A stretch of DNA of 64,000 nucleotides from Phycisphaeraceae bacterium. Its GTDB lineage: Bacteria > Planctomycetota > Phycisphaerae > Phycisphaerales > Zrk34. The DNA lies in assembly GCA_028282805.1 (NCBI GenBank), contig JANQHD010000010.1, forward strand, positions 1 to 64,000, read 5' to 3'. The notes under the pieces were generated by a model. That model was given only the letters and a program-made list of their open reading frames with translations, made no database searches and had not been told where the DNA came from. Position numbers and translations under genes: made by a program. Below, piece by piece: positions 39,000 through 49,045 of the stretch; positions within the stretch are counted from its first letter, which is position 1; every line of letters begins with the position of its first letter.

Positions 39000-39614
39000 T
39001 CAGTCCTCCACCGTTTCCACGCTCACCGCGTCAAGGCCCTTGAGCATCTCGATGGTTTTATCGCCTTCGTACACCGGGTCGTCGCCGCGGATCACCACGA
39101 AGAACCGGTCGTCGGTGGCGCGCTTGAAGCGCTGCGACTTGAAGACCGGGTTGTAAAGCCAGGGCAGGCGGTTGAGCAGCAGCATGCCGCCGAACGCGGT
39201 CAGCGCCGCCAGCAGGATCGTCAGCTCGAACGTGATCGGCACGTACGCCGGGCCGGACATGTACGGCTTGCCGGAGATGATCATCTCGTAACCCTGCAAG
39301 GGCGACGGCAGGCCCCCGATGGTCGTGGCCATGGTGTACAGCTGGAAGCCGATGCCGGCCAGCGCGCCGGTGATGCCCGCGCCCAGCACGAGCCACGGCA
39401 GGCGGGTCGGCCGCATGCCCATCGCGCCGTTGAGGTGGTGGACCGGGAACGGCGTGTGGCAGTCCCACCGCGTGAACCCGCGGTCGCGCACCGCCATCGC
39501 CGCGTGCAGCAGCGAGTCGACGTCCTCGAACTCCGCGAGCACGGCGTAGGGCTGCGCGTCGGGCTGGGTCGCCCGATCGGCCGCGGTTTCGGTCTGGGTT
39601 GTCGTCGCTGTCAT
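39000..39614 (-). CDS. actD: Alternative complex III subunit ActD (DUF3341)
   Basis: A 204-aa protein with two helices (PWLVLGAGITGALAGIGFQLY and VPITFELTILLAALTAFGGM) and soluble ends, the DUF3341 layout. AEFEDVDSLLHAAMAVRDRGF at the N-terminus is the family signature. It has no cofactor. ATG 39614 was chosen; an in-frame TTG 24 bases upstream begins in the repeat element and has no support. Confidence 0.88.
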   Translation of the reverse strand: MTATTTQTETAADRATQPDAQPYAVLAEFEDVDSLLHAAMAVRDRGFTRWDCHTPFPVHHLNGAMGMRPTRLPWLVLGAGITGALAGIGFQLYTMATTIGGLPSPLQGYEMIISGKPYMSGPAYVPITFELTILLAALTAFGGMLLLNRLPWLYNPVFKSQRFKRATDDRFFVVIRGDDPVYEGDKTIEMLKGLDAVSVETVED

Positions 39615-39633
39615 GACCGTGTCTCGTGTGAAA

Positions 39634-39693
39634 TCCAAATCTCAAAGGGCAAAGCTCAAAATGCACCGGCATTTGAGTTTTGGCTTTTGCCAT
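39634..39693. repeat. Heptamer palindrome in the actC-actD gap
   Basis: The left arm has words CAAATCT, CAAAGGG and CAAAGCT; the right arm, read on the minus strand, has CAAAAGC, CAAAACT and CAAATGC, around a CACCGG centre. It fills most of the 79-bp gap and would form an imperfect hairpin in the operon mRNA. Confidence 0.7.
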
Positions 39694-41193
<1,500 letters not shown>

Positions 41194-41198
41194 ATCTC

Positions 41199-41280
41199 TA
41201 TGTTCGATCTTCGATGTTCGATCTGCGATCTGTCGCCGTGCGGGTTCGATCGCACATCGCAGATCGGAGATCGCCGATCA
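41199..41280. repeat. Heptamer palindrome in the actB-actC gap
   Basis: Left arm words CGATCTT, CGATGTT and CGATCTG; right arm, on the minus strand, CGATCTC, CGATCTG and CGATGTG. The centre is about 20 bases. It occupies the whole 90-bp gap. Confidence 0.75.
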
Positions 41281-41283
41281 TGC

Positions 41284-44200
41284 TCAGTGATGCCCGCCCT
41301 TTTTCTCGGGGGCGTGTTTGTTCTCTGCCTTGTCGCTGTGTGCGGGGTTGGTGATCTTCGCGAGGTACTTGGTGCGGGGTCGGAGGTTGAGGTGGTCGAG
41401 CGCGCCGTAAGCCCGGGGGCTCTCGTACTGCAACCGGGCCACCTTGGAGTCCTTGTCGGCGAGGTTGCCGAACACGATCGAGTGCGTGGCGCAGGTCTGC
41501 TGGCAGGCGGTCTGGAGTTCGTCGTCGCCGACCCGCGGTTCGTCGCGCTTGCCCTGCGCGTTCTCGACGCGGGCGTTCTGCTTGGCCAGCTGGATGCGTT
41601 GGACGCAGTAGGTGCACTTCTCCATGACGCCGCGCATGCGCACGGTGACCTCGGGGTTGAAGTGCATGCGGGCGACCGGGTCGACGTCGGTCAGCTGCTG
41701 CTGGTCGGGGATGCCGAGGTAGGGCGGGGTCGAGCCGGTGATGCGCGGGTCGCGCGCGTTCCAGTCGAAGTAGTTGAAACGCCGCACCTTGTACGGGCAG
41801 TTGTTCGAGCAGTACCGCGTGCCGATGCAGCGGTTGTAGACCATGACGTTGAGGCCCTCGTGGTCGTGCACGGTCGCGGCCACGGGGCAGACCTGTTCGC
41901 ACGGCGCCGTCTCGCAGTGCACACACATCATCGGCTGGCTGAGCGACTTGATCTGCTCGGGCTTCTCGGGGTCGCCGGTGTAGTACCGGTCGATGCGCAG
42001 CCAGTGCATCTCGCGGTTCATGATGACCTGGCTCTTGCCGACGATGGGGATGTTGTTCTCCGCCTGGCAGGCGACGACGCAGGCGCCGCAGCCGATGCAG
42101 GTGTTCAGGTCGACGACCATGCCCCACTGGTACTGCGGCGCGGTCGAGTCGTTTTCCATCGCCGCGGTGTCGAGGGGGTTGACGAACTGCTGGGGGCCGC
42201 GGTCCTTGCTGAAACCGCCGGGCACAACCGATTGGCTGTCGGCGTTGAAGCCGGGCTTGTTTTGCAGGTCCTCGTTGGTGATGACGGGCAGCGCAACGGT
42301 GTGCGCGTGGCCGAGCGCGTGCTTCGGGTCGTGGTTGAATTGCTCCAACGTGGCCGAGCGGACCAGCTCTTCCTTGGCGAGCTTCTCCCGGCGCTTCGCG
42401 GCGATCGCGTCGATCGCGAAGTGGTCGTTGGTGTTGGCCAGCTTGTGCGACTCGCCGGTCGGCTTGACCGTGGCGCGGTACACGAAGCCCTCGCCCGCCC
42501 GCAGCGGGTAGGTGTCGAAACCGACCTTGTCACCGACGGGCCCGGCGCTGGTCCGGCCGTAGCCGAGCGTGACGCCGACCGTGCCGACCGGGTGGCCGGG
42601 CTGCACGAACACGGGCAGCTCGACGGCTTGCTCGTTGACCGTGATCGAGAGCATGTCGCCGTGCTTGACGCCCCACCGCTTGGCGTCGGGCACGCTGACC
42701 AGCACGACGTTGTCCCACGTCATGCGGGTCATCGGCTCGGGCAGCTCCTGCAACCAACCGTTGTTGGCGAAGCGCCCGTCGTAAATCTTGCTGTCGGGGC
42801 GGACGACCAGTTCGACGCCATCCGCCGGTTCGACGGGTTTCTGCGTCACGCGCGTCACCCTCGGCGTGGCCGTGGCGTACGCGCTGTTGGCGATCAAGCC
42901 GTCGTGCACCGCCTTGCGCCAAGCCTTCTCGCCCAGGCCGTGCGTCTGCTTGACCAGTTCGTAGCCGTCGGGCTTGGCGTCGGTGGTCAGCTGCGCGAGC
43001 AGTTCGATCACGCTGCGGCCGCCGAACAGGGGCATGATCAACGGCTGCACGATCGACACCGTGCCGTCGTAGCTGCGGGCATCGCCCCACGCCTCGAGGT
43101 AGTGCGCCCGCGGCAGGTGCCAGGCGGCGGCCTTCGACGTCTCGTTCTCGTAGTGGCTGAGGTGCACGACGGTCTGGGCGGATTCGATTGCCTTTTTGAC
43201 CGCGGGCGTGCCGTCGAACAGCGGGTTGCCGCCGAGTATCACCAGCGTCTGCGCGCCTTCGAGGTCGTCCGGCATGTATAGGTCGACCTGTTCGCTGAAG
43301 GTGACGGTTTTGCCGAACGCGCCGACCTTTTCGTTGATCGCGTGGCACAACGCGTGCGTCTCGGCCGACAGCGTCGCGCCGACGATGACGGCGGCGCGGC
43401 CCTTGTGTTTGCCCAGGTCGGCGGCGACGGTTTTGGCGTGCTCGGTCAGCGCATCGTTCGCACCCGCGGGGGCGTTACCGATGCCGAGCTCGGCGGCGAC
43501 CAGCACCGCAAGCGTTTCGATATCAGCCACGCGGGCCGGCAACCGTTCGTCCGCCGCCGCGCCGGTGACGGTGAACGCCGACTCGGCGACGTACAAGCGG
43601 TTCATCTTGCCGGTCGCATCCACGTCGCGTCGGCCGTCGGTGAACTGCCGCGCCAGACGCAGGTGGTCGGGGTGATCGGAAAGGAAGTCGCTGTCGAGCG
43701 ACACGATCACGTCCGCGCCCGACAAGTCGTAGTGCGCCCGCATCGGCTGGCCGAACGCGAGCTTGGCGCCCTTGACGGCGTTGCGGTCTTCCAGCGGCTC
43801 GAAGCAGCAGCCCTTGGCCTTGGGGAACTTGCTCGTGCCCTTGCGAACCATGGTTTGCAAAACGGTCGGCGAGCCGGTCGCTTCCATGAGGAACGCCAGC
43901 CCTTCACCCTCGGTCGCCTCGAACCGTTTGAAGTGCTCGGCGGCCCATTGATCGAACGCGGCCCACGTCGAGGCCTTGCCGTCGCGCTTCACGGCCCGGC
44001 TGCGGTGCGGGTCGTACACGTCCAAAATGGAAGCCTGGGCGAACGCCTCGGCCGCGCCGCCCGACGCCGGGTGCTCGGCGTTGCCCTCGACCTTGACGGG
44101 CCGGCCGTCGTAAGCCGTGATGAGCAGCGGCTTTGCCACGCCGCCCAACTCGTAGGCGGTCGCGTAGTGTTCCGGTTCGCCGGGCGTTTGGCCCTCGGGG

Positions 44201-44517
44201 CGGGCGTTGTAGGGCGCGAGCTTGCGCTGAGGCCAGCGCCGGCAACCGGTCAGCCCCGCCAGCGCCACCGAGGCGCCCATGAGCTTGAGGAACGCGCGCC
44301 GCGTCGGCTTGGTGATCAGCGACGGCGCGTACGTGGGGAACTCGTTCTCGACGAACCGCCGAAACTCCGGCGTGTCCGCCAGCTCGTCGAGGCTGCGCCA
44401 GTAGGTCGGGCCGGTGGCGGCCTGATGTTCAATCTGCGATGTGCGATCTTCGATCTTCACGTTGGTTGCGTCTTTCCGTCTTCGTTTGACCTGCCCACGA
44501 TGGTTCACATCGCACAT
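41284..44517 (-). CDS. actB: Alternative complex III subunit ActB (molybdopterin-like plus iron-sulfur)
   Basis: A 1077-aa fusion of a molybdopterin-oxidoreductase-like domain (about residues 75-780, lacking a clear Mo ligand, as usual for ActB) and a C-terminal four-cluster ferredoxin domain. Cluster motifs are CIGCGACVVACQAE, CVHCETAPCEQVCP, CIGTRYCSNNCPYK and CTYCVQRIQ. A twin-arginine signal (TRRAFLKLMGASVALAGLTGC) near residue 68 exports it folded, and the final Cys may be a lipobox. ATG 44517 lies in the repeat element. GTG 44460 would remove 19 odd residues but has only a weak ribosome site, so the start is uncertain. Confidence 0.92.
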   Translation of the reverse strand: MCDVNHRGQVKRRRKDATNVKIEDRTSQIEHQAATGPTYWRSLDELADTPEFRRFVENEFPTYAPSLITKPTRRAFLKLMGASVALAGLTGCRRWPQRKLAPYNARPEGQTPGEPEHYATAYELGGVAKPLLITAYDGRPVKVEGNAEHPASGGAAEAFAQASILDVYDPHRSRAVKRDGKASTWAAFDQWAAEHFKRFEATEGEGLAFLMEATGSPTVLQTMVRKGTSKFPKAKGCCFEPLEDRNAVKGAKLAFGQPMRAHYDLSGADVIVSLDSDFLSDHPDHLRLARQFTDGRRDVDATGKMNRLYVAESAFTVTGAAADERLPARVADIETLAVLVAAELGIGNAPAGANDALTEHAKTVAADLGKHKGRAAVIVGATLSAETHALCHAINEKVGAFGKTVTFSEQVDLYMPDDLEGAQTLVILGGNPLFDGTPAVKKAIESAQTVVHLSHYENETSKAAAWHLPRAHYLEAWGDARSYDGTVSIVQPLIMPLFGGRSVIELLAQLTTDAKPDGYELVKQTHGLGEKAWRKAVHDGLIANSAYATATPRVTRVTQKPVEPADGVELVVRPDSKIYDGRFANNGWLQELPEPMTRMTWDNVVLVSVPDAKRWGVKHGDMLSITVNEQAVELPVFVQPGHPVGTVGVTLGYGRTSAGPVGDKVGFDTYPLRAGEGFVYRATVKPTGESHKLANTNDHFAIDAIAAKRREKLAKEELVRSATLEQFNHDPKHALGHAHTVALPVITNEDLQNKPGFNADSQSVVPGGFSKDRGPQQFVNPLDTAAMENDSTAPQYQWGMVVDLNTCIGCGACVVACQAENNIPIVGKSQVIMNREMHWLRIDRYYTGDPEKPEQIKSLSQPMMCVHCETAPCEQVCPVAATVHDHEGLNVMVYNRCIGTRYCSNNCPYKVRRFNYFDWNARDPRITGSTPPYLGIPDQQQLTDVDPVARMHFNPEVTVRMRGVMEKCTYCVQRIQLAKQNARVENAQGKRDEPRVGDDELQTACQQTCATHSIVFGNLADKDSKVARLQYESPRAYGALDHLNLRPRTKYLAKITNPAHSDKAENKHAPEKKGGHH

Positions 44518-44540
44518 CGCAGATCGAACATCGTCGATCC
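44423..44540. repeat. Heptamer palindrome across the actA-actB junction
   Basis: Left arm (44423-44457) words CAATCTG, CGATGTG and CGATCTT; right arm (44506-44540), on the minus strand, CGATGTT, CGATCTG and CGATGTG. The 48-base centre includes possible actB starts. The left arm is read as the first residues of ActB (KIEDRTSQIEHQ). Confidence 0.75.
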
Positions 44541-44541
44541 T

Positions 44542-45453
44542 CTATCGGTGGCACGTCGAGCAGTCGGTCAGGTTTCGCGCCGACGGCACGTGGTGCATGC
44601 CCCGGTGGCGTTCGCCGATCAGCTTGCGTTGGGCCGGGGTTAACCGGTCGCCCACCGCGAGCTGCAAGCCCTCGATCTTCAGGTCGTTCAGCGCGTCGAC
44701 TTGCTCTTGGCTAAGCGCGTCGCCCCACGCGAGGTTGAACACCTCGTCGCGCGGCCGCAGCGACCGTTCGGTGTTGCGGTGACAATCGAGGCACCAGCTC
44801 ATCGACAGGTTCTCGACGGTGTACACGCCGTCTTCGCCCATGCGGTCGACCCGGCCGTGACACTCGACGCAGCTGACCCCCCCGGCCAGGTGCACCGCGT
44901 GGTTGAAGTACGCGTAGTCGGGCAGGTCGTGCACCTTCACCCACTGCACGGGCATGCCGGCCTTGGGGTTCGGCTCGTTCGGCACGATCCCCTCGCCCGG
45001 CTCGTCGACGCCCTTGCCATCCGCCTGGCGCACGTACGGCTTGGGCGTGGGGTAGCCGGTCACCGCGTTCTTGTACGGGTAGTACGACTCGAAAACCGGC
45101 AACAGCTTCTCGCTCGGCGGCTTGCCGAGCTGGTCGCCGCCGCTGTAAACCGCGTGGTGACAGTTCATGCACGTATCGGTCGACGGCACCGCGGCGAAGC
45201 TCGCGTTCTCGACCGAGCTGTGGCAGTACCGGCAATCCATCCCCAGCTGCCCGACGTGCACGTCGTGGCTGTAGGGCACCGGCTGAATCGGCTGGTAACC
45301 GACGTTCAACGTCGTCGGGCTGGCCGCCAGCGGCACCAGCACGTGCAGGTAAAGCGGTGCGCCGACCGCGTTGATCACGATCAACGGCAGCAACAGGTTC
45401 GACCACTTGGGGAATACGAAATGTTTGTGGGACGGATCCTTGTCCGCGTCCAT
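44542..45453 (-). CDS. actA: Alternative complex III subunit ActA, pentaheme cytochrome c
   Basis: A 303-aa periplasmic multiheme cytochrome with an N-terminal membrane anchor (LLLPLIVINAVGAPLYLHVLVPLA). Five heme sites are visible: CRYCH, CMNCH, CVECH, CLDCH and, at the extreme C-terminus, CSTCH. This matches ActA of alternative complex III. It is the first gene of the operon; the promoter must lie in the 228-bp gap shared with the divergent MFS gene. Confidence 0.94.
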   Translation of the reverse strand: MDADKDPSHKHFVFPKWSNLLLPLIVINAVGAPLYLHVLVPLAASPTTLNVGYQPIQPVPYSHDVHVGQLGMDCRYCHSSVENASFAAVPSTDTCMNCHHAVYSGGDQLGKPPSEKLLPVFESYYPYKNAVTGYPTPKPYVRQADGKGVDEPGEGIVPNEPNPKAGMPVQWVKVHDLPDYAYFNHAVHLAGGVSCVECHGRVDRMGEDGVYTVENLSMSWCLDCHRNTERSLRPRDEVFNLAWGDALSQEQVDALNDLKIEGLQLAVGDRLTPAQRKLIGERHRGMHHVPSARNLTDCSTCHR

Positions 45454-45681
45454 GAGCTTTCAGCTACTCCCGACACGCAAATGGACGTGCCATATTCAGT
45501 TCACCCGAGCGTGGCGGCATTGTAATGACTGCAAAACGAACGTCAAAGCGCATAAACGGGCTTAAATACACATATTGCGACAGGTTTGCATGTTCGCGCC
45601 GCCGTTGGCAAAGCGCACCCGCCGAACGAGTGTGGTCGGCGCTGCGTGCCATGAGCGCGCCGATCCGTTACCTTGCCCGCC

Positions 45682-46881
45682 ATGCCGCCCCTGATCGCCG
45701 CCGCACTGGTTGTGTTTTTGCAGATCGTCGCTCTCGGCGCGATCTTCCCCACGCTCGAACCGTACACCGAGCAATTCGGCGGCTCGACGTTCATCGCGGG
45801 CCTGCTATTCGCGCTGGTCACCGCACCCAAGGTGCTGCTTAACCCGCTGTGGGGCAGGCTTTCCGACCGCATCGGCCGCAAACCCGTGCTGCTCATCCTG
45901 CTCGCCGGCACGATCGCCGGTTCGCTGCTGTGGGCGCTGGCGCCGGTCATCGGCGGGCTGTCGGCCGGCGGGTTGGCCGTGTTGGCGCTGTCGCGTTTGG
46001 TGGTTGGTTGCTTCACGGCGCAGGCCACGGTGGCCCTGTCGATCGCGTCCGACACCTCGCGCCCCGACAGGCGCGCCGCCGCCATGGGCCTGCTCGGCGC
46101 CGCGTTCGGCACGGGCCTGCTGGTCGGCATGCCGCTCGGCGGCATCGTCGGCGAAATCCGCCTCGCTTACGTCGGTTGGCTGTGCGCCGCCTTCGAGTCG
46201 GCCGCGCTGATCGCCGCCCTGCTGTTGCTGCGCGAAACGCACCGGCCCACCGACGCCCCCACACAGCCGAAGCTGCGCGAGCTGTGGGCCATGGCCAGCC
46301 AACCCGGCGTCGGCACGCTGCTGACCATCACCGTGATCAGCTGGCTGGGCGCTTCGGTGATGATCCCCACGCTGCGTTCACTCGCCGAGTTCAAGCACGA
46401 GTACAACATACGCACGGCCAGCTACGTGTTCGCCGTGTGGGGCCTGGCGGGCGTGGTGGCGCAAGGCGGCCTGATCCGCCCCATGGTCAAACACCTCGGC
46501 GAAAAAAACACCGCGTTGATCGGCTACGCGCTGTTCATCGGCGGTTTCGTGTGGCTCGCGGCGCACCAAAGCGAATGGCAGATGTGGGCCGCGATGGCGC
46601 CCATCGGCATCGGCGGCGGCCTGGCCGGCCCGCCCGTCATCGCCATGCTCACCCACCGCGCCAGCGCCGATAAGCAGGGTCGGGTGCACGGCCTGAACCA
46701 GTCGGCCACCTCGCTCGGCCGCGCGATCGGCATGGCCGGCGGCGGCCTGCTCTACGACACGCTCAACCCCACCGCGCCTTACTGGTTCGGTGCGGCCGTG
46801 CTCGCCGTGACCCTGTTGTTGCTGATGAGCCTGAAGGCCGATCACTCGCCGGTCGAAACCGCCACGCCCGCGTCGCCGTAA
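45682..46881 (+). CDS. MFS transporter, TetA/drug:H+ antiporter-like
   Basis: A 399-aa 12-helix major facilitator. The motif A loop GRLSDRIGRKPVLL between helices 2 and 3 is intact, and the arrangement matches the DHA1/TetA-like drug-proton antiporters. Substrate cannot be named. ATG 45682 was preferred to a TTG three codons earlier. Its 3' end overlaps the DUF3179 gene by 40 bp tail-to-tail. Confidence 0.88.
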   Translation: MPPLIAAALVVFLQIVALGAIFPTLEPYTEQFGGSTFIAGLLFALVTAPKVLLNPLWGRLSDRIGRKPVLLILLAGTIAGSLLWALAPVIGGLSAGGLAVLALSRLVVGCFTAQATVALSIASDTSRPDRRAAAMGLLGAAFGTGLLVGMPLGGIVGEIRLAYVGWLCAAFESAALIAALLLLRETHRPTDAPTQPKLRELWAMASQPGVGTLLTITVISWLGASVMIPTLRSLAEFKHEYNIRTASYVFAVWGLAGVVAQGGLIRPMVKHLGEKNTALIGYALFIGGFVWLAAHQSEWQMWAAMAPIGIGGGLAGPPVIAMLTHRASADKQGRVHGLNQSATSLGRAIGMAGGGLLYDTLNPTAPYWFGAAVLAVTLLLLMSLKADHSPVETATPASP

Positions 46882-47909
46882 AGCGCGTACCACACGTACC
46901 AGCGCGTGTGCACCGTCGGCCGATCGGTCGGCACCGCGACCGTTTCGTCGAACACCAACCCGTGCACGCGCCACGCGCCGTCGTCGCCCCGCGTGGCGAC
47001 GATCGTGTCCAACGGCCTGTAACCCGAGGGGTGCTCGACCTCGACGGTTCGCTCGACCGCAAAGGCGGGGTACATGCGCTCGAACTCTTCCGAGTAAGGC
47101 AGCTTGCCCTGAAAACCGCTGCCGCCCTTGTAGTGCTTCTTGAACGCCTTGAGCCCCATGATGACCGAGCTGTCGGGGTGCGCCTCGTGCCACCGGCCCC
47201 ACTTGACCAACGAACACGGCAACAGCTTCAGCGCCTGCCCTTTCGACTTCGCCGGGCCGGCAATCGCGCGGCCGAGCAGCGGCGCCCACAGGCTCTCGTC
47301 GGCCGCCCCCGCCTGCCGATCGAACACGACCGGGCTCGAGTTGTACAGCAAACCGCTGAAGCCGAACGACCGCTCGCTGCCGCCGACGGTGCGCTCGAAC
47401 GCGACCGCGGTGTGCGTCAGCGAGCTGTAAACCACGGTGATGGGCACGCCACCCACCGTGTCGTTGACGATCTCGTGCCAGTTGAGCGTGCGCAGCGGGT
47501 ACGCCCGGGCCTCGCCGTTGATCACCACGCCCACGACGTTGTCGCTGGGCACGATGAACCGCGCCCACGAACCGATGCGCGGGTTGTTGCGCTGCTCAAC
47601 CTCTTCCGCGTCCGCCACGTCGGGCCCGTCCAGCGTCCGCATCGCGCCCTTCGGTTGGCCCGACGCGACCAGCACCGCGCGGTTCAGCTCGAAGTTCGAC
47701 AGGTCGAAGCCGTACGTTTCGACGTGGCGCCCGTCGCCGACCACCGACTGGCGCGCCTTGGCGATCATGTGGTACTGCGCCACCATCGACACCACAAACA
47801 ACGCCAGCGCCACGCCGCCGAACACCAAAAAGCTGCGCACGCCCGCGCGGTTCCAGCGGCGGTCGGTCAGCTTGTCGCTCGCGTTGTTCACGGTAATGGT
47901 TTCGGTCAC
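46842..47909 (-). CDS. DUF3179 domain-containing membrane-anchored protein
   Basis: A 355-aa protein with one N-terminal helix (SFLVFGGVALALFVVSMVAQY) and an extracytoplasmic DUF3179 domain. VVGVVINGEARAYPLRTLNWHEIVNDTVGGVPITVVY, SFGFSGLLYNSSPVVFDRQ and LWAPLLGRAIAG are the family motifs; the function of DUF3179 is unknown. The GTG start overlaps the ctaB stop (GTGA), so it is translationally coupled to heme O synthase, which hints at a role connected with oxidase assembly. Confidence 0.85.
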   Translation of the reverse strand: MTETITVNNASDKLTDRRWNRAGVRSFLVFGGVALALFVVSMVAQYHMIAKARQSVVGDGRHVETYGFDLSNFELNRAVLVASGQPKGAMRTLDGPDVADAEEVEQRNNPRIGSWARFIVPSDNVVGVVINGEARAYPLRTLNWHEIVNDTVGGVPITVVYSSLTHTAVAFERTVGGSERSFGFSGLLYNSSPVVFDRQAGAADESLWAPLLGRAIAGPAKSKGQALKLLPCSLVKWGRWHEAHPDSSVIMGLKAFKKHYKGGSGFQGKLPYSEEFERMYPAFAVERTVEVEHPSGYRPLDTIVATRGDDGAWRVHGLVFDETVAVPTDRPTVHTRWYVWYALYGDAGVAVSTGE

Positions 47910-48910
47910 GGCTGATCGTAGGCCGTCGGCCCCGCCGATGTTTCGGTCAATTGCGTCGTCGCCGTCAGCTGCGCCGCGTGGTTCAGCCAGTTGTCGCTGC
48001 GGTCGAACACCTGCAACCCCATCAGCAGCGGCAGGTAAAGCACCGACGCCAAAAACAGCTTGCGCGCCGCCGCGCGGTCGCGCTGCCGCAGCAGCTTCCA
48101 GCCCAGGTACGTCATCCAACCGCCCAACGCCAGCGACCCGACCAGGTACACCCACCCCGTCACGCCGACCAGCGTCGCCGTCAGCCCCACCGGCAGCAGC
48201 GCCAGGCAGTACATCAGCGAAGCCGTCGCCGTCAGCCGCCCCGTCGGGTCGACCGAAGGCAGCATCCGGTACCCGCCCTTGGCGTAATCGTCGCGGTACA
48301 TCCACGCCAGCGCCAGAAAGTGCGGCATCTGCCACACGAACAATATCGCCGCCAACACCCACGCCCCCGCATCCACCCGCCCCGTCGCCGCCGTCCAGCC
48401 GATCACCGGCGGTATCGCGCCGACCACCGCGCCGACCAGCGTGTTCAGCGTCGACCGCGTCTTCATCGGCGTGTACACCAGCACGTACAACAAAATGTTC
48501 GCCAGCGTCAGCCACGCCGCGAGGTTGTTGACGTATTCCGCCATCAACACCACGCCCGCCGCGCCGATCGCGATCGCAAACACCGTCGCGTGCAACACCC
48601 CCACACGCCCCGACGGCAGCGGCCGGCCCATCGTGCGCCGCATCTTCGCGTCGCGGTGCCGTTCGAGCACCTGGTTCAAGGCATTCGCGCTGCCCGCCGC
48701 CAGCAACACGCCCAGCGAACCGACCACGAAACGCAGCCAGTCGATCGCCCCGGCGCTGCCCAGCACGAAGCCCACCATCGCCGTCAACACCACCAGCGTG
48801 CTCAGCCGCAGCTTCATCAACTGCCCGTAAACACGCCGCAGCTCGCGCACCCGGTCGATCAGACCGGCGCGTTCGTTCGCCGCAAGGTTGGTGGTCGTCG
48901 CGGTCGTCAT
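47906..48910 (-). CDS. ctaB: Protoheme IX farnesyltransferase (heme O synthase)
   Basis: A 334-aa UbiA-superfamily membrane enzyme that attaches a farnesyl group to heme b to make heme O, the precursor of heme A for the oxidase. The prenyl-binding motif is in NALNQVLERHRDAKMRRTMGRPLPSG, and LYVLVYTPMKTRSTLNTLVGAVVGAIPPVIGW is conserved. Nine helices predicted. ATG 48910. It diverges from ctaA (heme A synthase) across 135 bp, so both heme genes may share control. Confidence 0.95.
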   Translation of the reverse strand: MTTATTTNLAANERAGLIDRVRELRRVYGQLMKLRLSTLVVLTAMVGFVLGSAGAIDWLRFVVGSLGVLLAAGSANALNQVLERHRDAKMRRTMGRPLPSGRVGVLHATVFAIAIGAAGVVLMAEYVNNLAAWLTLANILLYVLVYTPMKTRSTLNTLVGAVVGAIPPVIGWTAATGRVDAGAWVLAAILFVWQMPHFLALAWMYRDDYAKGGYRMLPSVDPTGRLTATASLMYCLALLPVGLTATLVGVTGWVYLVGSLALGGWMTYLGWKLLRQRDRAAARKLFLASVLYLPLLMGLQVFDRSDNWLNHAAQLTATTQLTETSAGPTAYDQP

Positions 48911-49045
48911 ATAGCGGCTCCGTCGGCCGGGCATACTAGACCATCGCCCCCACCGTCGGCAAACGCCGCGGCCCGACGATTGTGACACGCCCTGGCCAAC
49001 CCTAAAATGCGTCGCCCACCGCCAATTCACGGAGCCGCCCCGCCC

